Shown: positions 1-6,780 of the stretch, one piece after another
Position numbering within the stretch: the first letter of the stretch is position 1
Layout: every line of letters begins with the position of its first letter
Translations under genes and position numbers: made by a program
Assembly: GCA_017881705.1 (NCBI GenBank)
Contig: JADGQP010000059.1
Location: forward strand, 1-8,317
Direction of reading: 5' to 3'
From: Christensenellaceae bacterium
GTDB taxonomy: Bacteria > Bacillota > Clostridia > Christensenellales > Aristaeellaceae
Length of the DNA stretch: 8,317 nt
Notes under the pieces: model-generated
The model's database searches: none
Told to the model about the DNA's origin: nothing
The model's input: only the letters and a program-made list of their open reading frames with translations

Positions 1-1144
1 GCATGGCCTGCGCATCCGCAAGAGGGAGTGCTGCGACCGTCTGAAGCGTCGTAAGCAGCGCGGCGGAGCTGCCAGACGGGGTATACAGTCGGCCTATCGA
101 ATCATCCACTAGTTCGGGAATGCCGTTGATGGCGGGCGCGACGATGATTAATCCGGCGCGCATCGCCTCCATGATGGACACGGGCACGCCTTCGCTTTCG
201 CTGGTATTCACAAACACGTCGAATGGCTGCGTTTCGTAGTAGCGCGCAACCTCGTCGCTGCTGATGGCACCGGTGATTTCCCAGGAGATATCCGGCAGGG
301 AGTCGAGCTTACGCTGCGCGTAGTCGCGTACGGCGTTTTCCTCCGGCCCGCCGCCGATGTGTAGCCAGTTAACGCGCGCACCCCGCCACATCGCCAGCGC
401 GTCCACCAGCACGGGAAGCTGTTTGCGCTTGATGACGGACGCGCAGCTGACAATATGCAGCACCCCATCTGCGTAACAGGGCGGGTCGAAACGCTCGTGT
501 GCTTCGCTTCCGGCGGAACCTAGCGCTAGAATGTGCAGCTTTTCCGGCGGCAGCGCCGCGCATTCGTTTAGACGATCCAGTGCGTCGCGGCTGATCGGGT
601 ACAACTCGTCCAGTGTTTCGCCTAAAAAACGCTTCATCAGGTACGGGTTCATGGGGTTCACAGAGCGGTCGATATCAAAGCGATGGCCGCGCGCCACGGC
701 GCGAGCCTTGGGGTGGCGGCGCTTGCAAAGCGCGGCCGCGAAAGCGTCGTAACTGAGCCAGAAGGAGTAAAGGGTAACTTGCCCGTCCCCGTTAAGCATT
801 GCCTCCGCCCAGTAGTGAAGCCGGAAACCGCGAACCGTAAACAGGTAAAGCTTCACGGCGTTCTTCGGGGTCAGCCGCCTGTCGGCGCGCAGATGGCGAA
901 GCTCCCTCCACAGCTCGCGGCAAAACGGTGCGCGAAAAATGGCGCGCAGCGTGCCCAACGCTGGCTTTGCGGGCGAGATCGTACCCGGGCGGGGCTGCGT
1001 GAGCAGCGCGACGCCGCGCCGGTCGCACAGTACAACACGGTCAAACCGCGTAAGCAGCCACGGCAGTTCCTGCGAAAGAAACGACCCGGGTTTGCCGGAT
1101 GCGTCCAGCGCGCAGGAGCTGAAATAAACCAGCGTGTTTTTCAT
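1..1144 (-). CDS. Glycosyltransferase, GT4 family, GT-B fold (3' end cut by the window edge)
   Basis: I translated this frame by hand from the ATG at 1144-1142. It stays open for 381 codons to the left edge with no stop, so the C-terminus lies outside. The C-terminal half is a retaining GT-B nucleotide-sugar binding domain: a VSCASVIKRK segment near residues 232-241 with basic residues expected near the donor phosphates, HIGGGPEE at 262-269, and a full EX7E motif at E318-E326 within SESEGVPVSIMEAM. An ARGHRFDI segment at 151-158 followed by PISRDAL near 183-189 is typical of this family's N-terminal domain. No signal peptide or membrane helix is apparent, so it should act at the cytoplasmic membrane face, adding a sugar to a lipid-linked polysaccharide intermediate. 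The start overlaps the upstream gene's stop as ATGA. The ribosome site is weak (AAAGGG, 7 bases before ATG), which suggests coupling. Family members are usually near 400 residues, so little is missing. Donor and acceptor sugars cannot be told. Confidence 0.88.
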   Translation of the reverse strand, partial: MKNTLVYFSSCALDASGKPGSFLSQELPWLLTRFDRVVLCDRRGVALLTQPRPGTISPAKPALGTLRAIFRAPFCRELWRELRHLRADRRLTPKNAVKLYLFTVRGFRLHYWAEAMLNGDGQVTLYSFWLSYDAFAAALCKRRHPKARAVARGHRFDIDRSVNPMNPYLMKRFLGETLDELYPISRDALDRLNECAALPPEKLHILALGSAGSEAHERFDPPCYADGVLHIVSCASVIKRKQLPVLVDALAMWRGARVNWLHIGGGPEENAVRDYAQRKLDSLPDISWEITGAISSDEVARYYETQPFDVFVNTSESEGVPVSIMEAMRAGLIIVAPAINGIPELVDDSIGRLYTPSGSSAALLTTLQTVAALPLADAQAM

Positions 1145-2277
1145 TTGCTTACCCTTTCCAGCACCGCGCGCAGCACGCCCTCCCAGGACAGGCGTTCCCG
1201 AGCATAGGCGCGCATACGTTCGCCGCGCGCGGGGGTGTGCTTGGCGGCCAGCGCGAAAGTGACGACGGCGTTCATGTTGATCGGGGTATCGTCGTTGGGT
1301 ACACGCAGGGCGAAGTCGGGATCATCCGGCAGGGCGGGGTCGTCCACGGCGGAAACGAAGGGCAGGCCGCGCGCCATGTATTCGCGCAGTTTAAGCGTCA
1401 TACCCTGTTTAAGGCCATAACGGTACATGCCCAGGCTGCCAAGACCCACGTCGCATTGCGCCACGAGTTGGTCGAGCGCCGAACCGTACAGGGGGCCGTG
1501 GAAGGTTACGCAGTCGGAAAGTCCTAATTCCTGCGCTAGCGCCTTCCAGACCGCCAGGGAACCGTCGCCGTCGCCGCCCGCGAATTCAACGCGCACGGGC
1601 GTGCCGCCTGCATACGCCGCCAGCGAGCGCAGGATTCGGTCGTACCCGTGCCAGCCGCTCATGCTGGCCAGCGCCAACAGGCGTACGGTAGGGTCGGCCG
1701 GGTTGGGAACATGCGGGGGAAGCGCGGTTACGTTCACGCCGTTGACAATGTTCACGGCCGGACGTCCGCCCAGCGTTCCGCCGCAAGGCTCGCCTATCAG
1801 GGCGTACAGATCGACCATCGGGTGGATTTTACGCATAATACGGTCGGTATAGCGAAAAACCTGCCTGCGTAGAAAAAACCGGCTGTTTTCCTGGTCGGGC
1901 GGGTAGGTGGGGTATTCCACCACCAACCGACCGTCCCGCGCCTTCAGCTGCCGTACAGTCTTTAATGCGCCGCGGAAAGTGGGCATATAGCGCAGGTACA
2001 GTACGTCCACAGGGATGCGCCGCATGGCTTCGCGCGGCGCCGCCATCAGATCCATGAAAATTTTCGTATGTTCGTAACCCCGAACAGGGGCCAGCGCATT
2101 GCGTTTAAGCGGGATGCTCTCATTCTCCCCAAGCAGCGACATACCCTGCCCGTCCCAGCCGATGCAGTAGGCTTTCCAGCCCAGCGCGCGGGCGGCGGCC
2201 AGCTGTCCATCGAACTTCGCCTTCAGGTTTTCCTGTTTGTGTAGCGGATATTTCATTAAAAACAATACGGTCGGCAT
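1141..2277 (-). CDS. Glycosyltransferase, GT-B fold, polysaccharide biosynthesis type
   Basis: This 378-residue protein looks like a retaining GT-B glycosyltransferase adding a sugar during surface polysaccharide assembly. The N-terminal half opens with a beta strand (VLFLMKYP) and contains a DVLYLRYMP segment near 91-99, common in such enzymes. The C-terminal half has VNGV at 178-181, a GWHGYDRIL segment at 208-216 and an LKLREYMARGLPFVS segment at 295-309 that matches the donor-binding region. The first glutamate of the usual EX7E motif is replaced by glutamine (Q291, with E299 kept). That could be a family variant or could affect activity. There is no signal peptide or clear membrane helix. 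The ATG shares one base with the stop of the upstream glycosyltransferase (TGATG), preceded by GGGGAGG at a spacing of 7, and its own TGA overlaps the next start as ATGA. The sugar transferred is unknown. Confidence 0.85.
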   Translation of the reverse strand: MPTVLFLMKYPLHKQENLKAKFDGQLAAARALGWKAYCIGWDGQGMSLLGENESIPLKRNALAPVRGYEHTKIFMDLMAAPREAMRRIPVDVLYLRYMPTFRGALKTVRQLKARDGRLVVEYPTYPPDQENSRFFLRRQVFRYTDRIMRKIHPMVDLYALIGEPCGGTLGGRPAVNIVNGVNVTALPPHVPNPADPTVRLLALASMSGWHGYDRILRSLAAYAGGTPVRVEFAGGDGDGSLAVWKALAQELGLSDCVTFHGPLYGSALDQLVAQCDVGLGSLGMYRYGLKQGMTLKLREYMARGLPFVSAVDDPALPDDPDFALRVPNDDTPINMNAVVTFALAAKHTPARGERMRAYARERLSWEGVLRAVLERVSK

Positions 2278-3407
2278 CAGCGCGCCTCCCCGGTGGGCAG
2301 CAATTCCCGGTACAGCGTGGCCATGCGGTCAAGCACCCTCGGCAAGGCGTATGGCCTTATGGCTTCTCGGTTACGATGACCCATCGCCTCACACAGGGCG
2401 GGATCGGCCAGCAGAATGCGCAGCCCCTCCGAAAGCCCCCGCGCGTCAGTTGGCGCGTACAGATAGCCGCCTTCGCCGGAACGGATCAGATCGCGGTTGC
2501 CCCGTACGTGGCTGACCACGCAGGGCAGCCACGCCGCCATGGCCTCCATAAGCGAAACGGGCAGCCCTTCCTGAAACGAGGGGAATAAAAACACGTCGGC
2601 CGCGCCCAACAGTTCCGCGACATCCTGCCGAAAGCCCAAAAAACGTACGCGTCCGGCAATGCCAAGCTCTCCGGCAAGCGTTTGCAGCGCTTCGGCTTGC
2701 TCGCCCACGCCGCAAAAGAGCAGCGTAACCCCGGGCAGATTCGCGACTGCGCGCAGGCACGCCTCGTGATTTTTGCGCGGTATGTGCTCGCCCACGGTTA
2801 TCACCACAGAATCCCGAAGCGAAAGCCCCAGCGAAGTGCGCACCTCGGCGCGGTCCACAGACGCGTCAAAACGCGACAGATCCACGCCTACGCCTTCCAC
2901 CAGTTCCGTGCGCGCGGCATGAAAACGTCCTGCGCGCGCGTAATCCTCGGTGTTGATGGTAACCAGCAGATCGGTCCAGCGGGACAGGACGCGTTCCGCG
3001 GGATAATAGAATAACCAGTTGATGAGCGAAGCGCCCTTGTAAAAATGAAAACCGTGCGCCGTGTAAGCAACGCGCGTGCCGCGCTTGCGTGCGCCGCGAG
3101 CCGCGAGCCGTGCGAGCGCTCCGCCCATGGGCGTGTGGCAGTGCACCAGCGCGTAGTCTTCTGCGTCCACCAGCGCTTTCAGCTTGCGGTACGCCGCGCG
3201 GTTACCGGCGCTGAAAGGTGAGCGTTTAAAAGGAATGTCGATATAACGGTCGCAATAGGGCACGACGGGGTTTTGTTCTTCGGTGTCGTTGCGCGCGCAG
3301 CAATGCACCTCGTACCCCTGCTGCTGAAACCAGCGCATGTAGGGCAGGTGGAATACCAACAGGTGCCCGCGCAGCACCGTGGCGACAAACAGCACTTTCT
3401 TTTTCAC
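2277..3407 (-). CDS. Glycosyltransferase, CapM/EpsD-like, GT4 family
   Basis: This 376-residue GT4 enzyme resembles the CapM/EpsD/PglA group, which extends lipid-linked sugars in capsule, exopolysaccharide or glycan pathways at the cytoplasmic face. Recognisable blocks, in order: a glycine-containing N-terminal strand-loop (VATVLRGH, 8-15), HCHTPMGG at 89-96, YTAHGFHFYKGA at 115-126, a LVTINTEDYARA segment near 148-159, GVGVDLSRF at 172-180, GEHIPRKNH at 206-214 (basic residues for donor diphosphate), and an intact EX7E pair E280-E288 in FQEGLPVSLMEAM. Length is normal for the family. The start codon is GTG, read here as Met, giving MKKKVLFVAT; it overlaps the epimerase stop as GTGA and has GGAGGA at a spacing of 6, which fixes this start. 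The stop overlaps the next gene by one base. The CapM/EpsD group often acts on N-acetylated hexosamines, but donor specificity here is inference only. Confidence 0.92.
   Translation of the reverse strand: MKKKVLFVATVLRGHLLVFHLPYMRWFQQQGYEVHCCARNDTEEQNPVVPYCDRYIDIPFKRSPFSAGNRAAYRKLKALVDAEDYALVHCHTPMGGALARLAARGARKRGTRVAYTAHGFHFYKGASLINWLFYYPAERVLSRWTDLLVTINTEDYARAGRFHAARTELVEGVGVDLSRFDASVDRAEVRTSLGLSLRDSVVITVGEHIPRKNHEACLRAVANLPGVTLLFCGVGEQAEALQTLAGELGIAGRVRFLGFRQDVAELLGAADVFLFPSFQEGLPVSLMEAMAAWLPCVVSHVRGNRDLIRSGEGGYLYAPTDARGLSEGLRILLADPALCEAMGHRNREAIRPYALPRVLDRMATLYRELLPTGEAR
2285..2291 (-). promoter_or_regulatory. Ribosome binding site of the second glycosyltransferase
   Basis: GGGGAGG on the minus strand lies 7 bases before the ATG at 2277, inside the end of the preceding glycosyltransferase gene. 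Confidence 0.75.
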
Positions 3408-4258
3408 GGTTCGTCCTCCGTTAAGCGTACGCTGTCCGCAAAAGCCGTTTCTTCGGCGGGACGGAACGCGTCGCTAATGGATTGGTCGTAGGTGAGGGTG
3501 CCGAATACCTTGCCCACGGTTTCCACGTGCCGCGAAAGCGCCGTCAGCATCCAACCCAGCCCGGCGGGCTGCCAGAGCCGCTTGCCGTGCGCCAGCGCGA
3601 TCTGCCGGGCCAACTCGTTTGTGTAAACGTAGGAACGGTTTTGCGGAAAATACAAGCCGCCTTCTCCGCTTTCCAGCAGCGCCTGTAAAAAGGCGCAGAG
3701 CGTGTCGATATAAAGCATGCTGCGCTCGTTTCGCACACGTGGAAAAACAGGTAGGCGGCGTACCAGCGCCGACAGCCGCGGGTAATTGCCGCGGCAGCCC
3801 TGGCCGTATACCATCGGCGGGCGAAGCGTGGCGATATGAAAAGCGCCGTCCGCCAGAACGTTCAGATCGCGTTCCGCGGCGAGTTTGCTCTTTCCGTAGG
3901 CGGTTTTGGGGTTGGGTTTGGTGTGCGCGTGCACGCGCCCCACGGTGAGCCCGTAAACGCTCATGGAGCTGAAAAAAACGAACTGCCCAACCCCCGCTAC
4001 TTTGGCGGCTTGGGCGACCTGCACGGCCAGCGTATGGTTTACCGCATCGTAAAGCGGCGCGTCCTGCGGCGTTTCCCTGCGGTGCGCCAGCCCAGCCACC
4101 TGAACCACTGCGTCGAACCCGCTGAAATCGAAGGTTTTCCAGGCTTCCCCGCGCAGGCTGAGGGTCTGCGTTTCAAAGCGCTGCGGATAACGCTCCAGCC
4201 ACGCAGCCAGGCGCTGCCCGATATAGCTGCCCGAACCCGCGATCAGCACCCGCTTCAT
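3404..4258 (-). CDS. NAD-dependent nucleotide-sugar epimerase/dehydratase, extended SDR family
   Basis: This 284-residue protein is an extended short-chain dehydrogenase/reductase likely to modify a nucleotide sugar (4-epimerisation, dehydration or keto-reduction) for the polysaccharide operon. The Rossmann fingerprint GSGSYIG lies at 8-14. A VVQVAGLAHR segment follows at 51-60, then FFSSMSVYG at 95-103 with S98 aligned to the catalytic serine of GalE-type enzymes, and the YxxxK pair Y121/K125 in YGKSK. LRPPMVYGQG at 145-154 is the usual substrate-side block. The frame stays open upstream to 4456, but that extension lies inside the sugar transferase gene and has shadow-like composition. The ATG at 4258 has GGAGGA 6 bases upstream, forms an ATGA overlap with the preceding stop, and begins exactly at the Rossmann strand. 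It is somewhat shorter than typical GalE (about 330-340). A WbpV-like or GalE-like role is possible, but the reaction cannot be assigned. Confidence 0.9.
   Translation of the reverse strand: MKRVLIAGSGSYIGQRLAAWLERYPQRFETQTLSLRGEAWKTFDFSGFDAVVQVAGLAHRRETPQDAPLYDAVNHTLAVQVAQAAKVAGVGQFVFFSSMSVYGLTVGRVHAHTKPNPKTAYGKSKLAAERDLNVLADGAFHIATLRPPMVYGQGCRGNYPRLSALVRRLPVFPRVRNERSMLYIDTLCAFLQALLESGEGGLYFPQNRSYVYTNELARQIALAHGKRLWQPAGLGWMLTALSRHVETVGKVFGTLTYDQSISDAFRPAEETAFADSVRLTEDEP
3414..3419 (-). promoter_or_regulatory. Ribosome binding site of the CapM/EpsD-like glycosyltransferase
   Basis: GGAGGA on the minus strand lies 6 bases before a GTG start at 3407, inside the end of the epimerase gene. The site supports GTG as the real start. 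Confidence 0.8.
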
Positions 4259-4881
4259 GGCTTGTCCTCCATCCGACGGGCGGCGTAATGCCTGCCCTCG
4301 CGGCCTTCCGCGATGCCTTCCCGATTGAACACCTTTATAAGCGTCAGCGCCACGCATTTCACATCCAGCGGAAAGCTGACATTTTGGGCGTATTCTCCGT
4401 CGCGCAGCGCCTTTTTTTCGATGGACAGCTCGTCGCGGCCGTTCACCTGCGCCCAACCACTCAACCCGGGCAACACGCTGTTGGCGCTGTACCGGTCGCG
4501 CCAGGCGATCAGATCATCCTGGTTCCACAGCGCGGGCCGCGGGCCGACCAGGGACATTTGACCCAGCAGAATATTGAAAAGCTGCGGCAGCTCGTCCAGG
4601 CTGGTTTTGCGTAAAAACCGGCCGCATCGCGTGATGTAGCTGCCGGCGTTGCTCAGTTGGTGGGTGGGCACGTTGTGGGGGGCGTCGGTGCGCATGGTGC
4701 GGAATTTGAGAATTTCAAACAGAACCTTATCGCGGCCGACCCGCTTTTGCCGAAAAAACACCGGCCCCCGCGAATCCAGCTTCACCCACAGCGCGATGAG
4801 CGCAAACAAGGGGCTCAGCGCCACGAGCGCCAGCGCGGAGATAACGAGATCCAACCCGCGCTTGACATACCGCTGGTACAT
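4255..4881 (-). CDS. Undecaprenyl-phosphate sugar phosphotransferase (monotopic phosphoglycosyl transferase)
   Basis: This 208-residue enzyme belongs to the bacterial sugar transferase family (PglC, EpsL, and the C-terminal domain of WcaJ/WbaP). These enzymes move a sugar 1-phosphate from a UDP-sugar to undecaprenyl phosphate, the first membrane step of a surface glycan. Visible signs are the basic start KRGLD, one hydrophobic re-entrant helix at about 10-33 containing the SP pair (S23-P24), RGPVFFRQKRVG at 38-49, LKFRTM at 58-63, the catalytic Asp-Glu pair D96-E97 in TSLDELPQL, MSLVGPRP at 109-116, and LPGLSGWAQVNGRD at 137-150. Its length fits the minimal catalytic form without the extra N-terminal membrane domain of WcaJ. 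AGGAGG lies 9 bases before the ATG, and a 35-base gap separates it from the upstream gene. It is the first polysaccharide gene in this direction and probably defines the initiating sugar, which cannot be read from sequence. Confidence 0.95.
   Translation of the reverse strand: MYQRYVKRGLDLVISALALVALSPLFALIALWVKLDSRGPVFFRQKRVGRDKVLFEILKFRTMRTDAPHNVPTHQLSNAGSYITRCGRFLRKTSLDELPQLFNILLGQMSLVGPRPALWNQDDLIAWRDRYSANSVLPGLSGWAQVNGRDELSIEKKALRDGEYAQNVSFPLDVKCVALTLIKVFNREGIAEGREGRHYAARRMEDKP
4265..4270 (-). promoter_or_regulatory. Ribosome binding site of the epimerase
   Basis: GGAGGA on the minus strand, 6 bases before the ATG at 4258 and inside the end of the sugar transferase gene. It decides the start against the much longer open frame that extends upstream to 4456. 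Confidence 0.8.
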
Positions 4882-4890
4882 GCGACGGTG

Positions 4891-4897
4891 CCTCCTA
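4891..4897 (-). promoter_or_regulatory. Ribosome binding site of the phosphoglycosyl transferase
   Basis: TAGGAGG on the minus strand lies 9 bases before the ATG at 4881, within the 35-base gap after the HhH gene. It is the strongest site at the head of the polysaccharide block and suggests independent initiation here rather than coupling. Confidence 0.8.
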
Positions 4898-4916
4898 CTG
4901 CTTGGGAAAAATGGGC

Positions 4917-5315
4917 TTACCGCGCGGCGACCCGCGCAGAAAAATCCAGTTGAGCGTAGAATTTGGCAAGGGTTTTTTCACCGATGCCCTTGACCATCAG
5001 CAAATCCTCGGGATAATCGAACGGGCCGCGCGCCGCCCGTTCGTCGAGAATCGCCTGCGCGGTCACGGGGCCAACTGCGTTAAGCTCGCAAAGCGTTTTC
5101 AGGTCGGCGGTATTGACGTTCACGGTTCCCGTTGGCCACGCCGCCGCTGCCGTGATGCTTTCCGCTGCGCCGCGCGCCGTTATGGCGATGCTCCGGCTGA
5201 ACGAGTTCGCTTGCCAGTGTGAGGCCATAAGCCACGTGCAGGCAAGAAGCGATAGCGCCGCCAATGTAACGCAAGCGGCTGTTCGCAGTTTAGCCCGCGC
5301 TAACAGTCGGCGCAT
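4917..5315 (-). CDS. ComEA-like helix-hairpin-helix protein, membrane-anchored or lipoprotein
   Basis: This is a 132-residue protein with a basic N-terminus (RRLLARAKLR), a hydrophobic segment at about 13-31, a low-complexity Ala/Ser/Thr linker to about residue 64, and a C-terminal pair of helix-hairpin-helix motifs. VNVNTADLKTL at 65-75 is the classic opening of the ComEA-type domain. The hairpins are AVGPVTAQAI (80-89) and VKGIGEKTLAKF (108-119), with the usual RGPFDYPEDLL between them. ComEA is the extracytoplasmic DNA receptor for natural transformation; the same domain occurs in other secreted DNA-binding proteins. LLAC at 23-26 could be a loose lipobox, which would make it a lipoprotein. 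The upstream gap is 64 bases, with AAGGA about 10 bases before the ATG. It lacks the longer linker of Bacillus ComEA, and no comEB or comEC lies in the window. The fold is well supported; a competence role is inference. Confidence 0.85.
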   Translation of the reverse strand: MRRLLARAKLRTAACVTLAALSLLACTWLMASHWQANSFSRSIAITARGAAESITAAAAWPTGTVNVNTADLKTLCELNAVGPVTAQAILDERAARGPFDYPEDLLMVKGIGEKTLAKFYAQLDFSARVAAR

Positions 5316-5379
5316 ACCTGTCGCTTCCTTTCAGCCGTTGGAGGGTCGATAAACCGCCCGCGCATTTTTTCCGCGAGAT
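5316..5379. other. Intergenic gap between cysS and the HhH gene
   Basis: This 64-base stretch is the longest gap in the window. Read on the minus strand, it holds a short A run just after the cysS stop, a GC-rich stretch, and the purine-rich ribosome site (AAAGGAAG) of the HhH gene. I see no stem followed by a T run and no convincing -35/-10 pair, so there is no evidence for a terminator or promoter here. It is the most likely place for the housekeeping and surface-glycan parts to be separated, but the sequence does not show that they are. Confidence 0.5.
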
Positions 5380-6780
5380 TCAGCGGCCGAGCATGTGTAC
5401 TTTCTGCCCGGCGGGCGTATCCTCCAGCGTGTATCCTGCGGCTTTGATTTGGTCGCGCAGTTCGTCGCTGCGTTTCCAGTTCTTCTCGGCGCGCGCTTGC
5501 TCGCGTTCCGCCACCCAGGCGCGCACTTCGTTAGTCAGGTCGTCGGCCTGTTTTACCAGCAGCCCCAAAACGCCGGTCATACGCAGCATCTGCGCTTTTA
5601 TGTACTGGACCGCTTCCAGGCTTGCGGCGACCTGCGTAAGCCGGAACACCTCGCGCGCCAGCTCGAACAGCGCGGCCAGCGCGTCGGCGGTGTTCAGATC
5701 GTCGTCCATGGCGTCGATAAACTTGGCAAGCGAACGGTCAGCCGCATCCATCACGACGCGTTCTTCGCCGTCGGGCGAGCGGTCGATTGCGCCGCTTTCC
5801 AGAAAATCCAGGTGGTCGCGCGCGCCATAAAGGCGCTCCAGGCTGCTTTTCGCCTGGGCGATCAGGTCGCGGCTGAAATTCACGGGGCTGCGATACTGCG
5901 CCGAGAGCATGAACATGCGCACAGCCTCCAGATCGTACTCCTTGGCGATATCCCGAACGGTAAAAAAGTTGCCTTTGGACTTGCTCATTTTTTCGTTGTC
6001 GATGTTGATAAAACCGTTGTGCATCCAATAATGCACGTACGGTTTGCCGGTTGCTCCTTCGCTTTGCGCGATTTCGTTTTCATGATGTGGAAACAACAGG
6101 TCTTTTCCGCCGGCGTGGATATCGAACGTTTCGCCAAGGTAGGCCATGCTCATGGCTGAGCACTCGATGTGCCAGCCCGGGCGGCCCTTGCCCCAGGGGC
6201 TGTCCCAAGCGGGCTCGCCGGGTTTTTGCGCCTTCCACAGCGCAAAGTCCAGCGGGTCTTCCTTGCTTTCGTCCACGTCCACGCGCGCGCCGCTTTCCAG
6301 ATCGTCCAGTTTCTGGCCGCACAGGCAGCCGTAGCGCGGAAAAGAGCGCACACGGTAATACACATCGCCGTTGACGCAATAAGCCAGGCCGTTATCGACC
6401 AGCTTTTGAATCAACTTGGTAATCTGGGGGATATGTTCGGTCGCCCGCGGATGCACTGTGGCGGGGCGTATGCCCAAAGCCTTAGCGTCGGTGAAATACT
6501 CGGCGATAAAACGATCGGCCAGCTGCGAAACGGTAATACCTTCCTCGTTGGCGCGGGTAATCATCCGATCGTCGATATCGGTGAAGTTCTGTACGAACGT
6601 TACCTCGTACCCGCGAAACTCGAAATAGCGGCGCAGCACATCAAAGATAATGAACGGGCGCGCATTGCCGATGTGGAAAAAATTATAAACAGTCGGGCCG
6701 CAAGTATACATGCGCACCTTGCCGGGGGTAATGGGTACGAAATCTTCCTTTTTCCGGGTTAGACTATTATAAATCTGCAT
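5380..6780 (-). CDS. cysS: Cysteinyl-tRNA synthetase
   Basis: This is a full-length 466-residue class Ia aminoacyl-tRNA synthetase that charges tRNA-Cys with cysteine in the cytoplasm. The signature motifs are all present: MYTCGPTVY at 24-32, the HIGH-type motif HIGN at 36-39, FVQNFTDIDD at 62-71, GWHIECSAM at 202-210, HAGGKDLLFPHHENEIAQ at 222-239, and KMSKSKGN at 264-271. The zinc ligands expected for this family are C27, C207, H232 and E236. The C-terminal anticodon-binding region ends with the usual WKRSDELRD and TLEDTPAG blocks. The start is well set: AAGGAGG lies 6 bases before the ATG, inside the last codons of cysE, giving a 14-base overlap and probable co-translation. One small oddity is CLCG at 152-155, where most homologues read like KLSG before QKLDDL, adding two cysteines. 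Confidence 0.98.
   Translation of the reverse strand: MQIYNSLTRKKEDFVPITPGKVRMYTCGPTVYNFFHIGNARPFIIFDVLRRYFEFRGYEVTFVQNFTDIDDRMITRANEEGITVSQLADRFIAEYFTDAKALGIRPATVHPRATEHIPQITKLIQKLVDNGLAYCVNGDVYYRVRSFPRYGCLCGQKLDDLESGARVDVDESKEDPLDFALWKAQKPGEPAWDSPWGKGRPGWHIECSAMSMAYLGETFDIHAGGKDLLFPHHENEIAQSEGATGKPYVHYWMHNGFINIDNEKMSKSKGNFFTVRDIAKEYDLEAVRMFMLSAQYRSPVNFSRDLIAQAKSSLERLYGARDHLDFLESGAIDRSPDGEERVVMDAADRSLAKFIDAMDDDLNTADALAALFELAREVFRLTQVAASLEAVQYIKAQMLRMTGVLGLLVKQADDLTNEVRAWVAEREQARAEKNWKRSDELRDQIKAAGYTLEDTPAGQKVHMLGR

Noticed and set aside
683..1207. A 174-codon plus-strand open frame
   Set aside because: It lies antisense to the left-edge glycosyltransferase and the end of the next gene, and has low-complexity Arg/Ala-rich composition with no motif.
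4259..4456. An upstream extension of the epimerase of 66 codons
   Set aside because: It overlaps the conserved sugar transferase coding sequence, is very Arg/Gly-rich, and lacks a good ribosome site, while the ATG at 4258 has one and begins at the Rossmann motif.
4882..4916. A T-rich run on the minus strand after the HhH stop, as a possible terminator
   Set aside because: No stable GC-rich stem precedes the T run, so it does not look like an intrinsic terminator.
5395..6159. A 254-codon plus-strand open frame opposite cysS
   Set aside because: It is fully antisense to a clear cysS, has no recognisable domain, and is the kind of shadow frame that GC-rich codon use produces.
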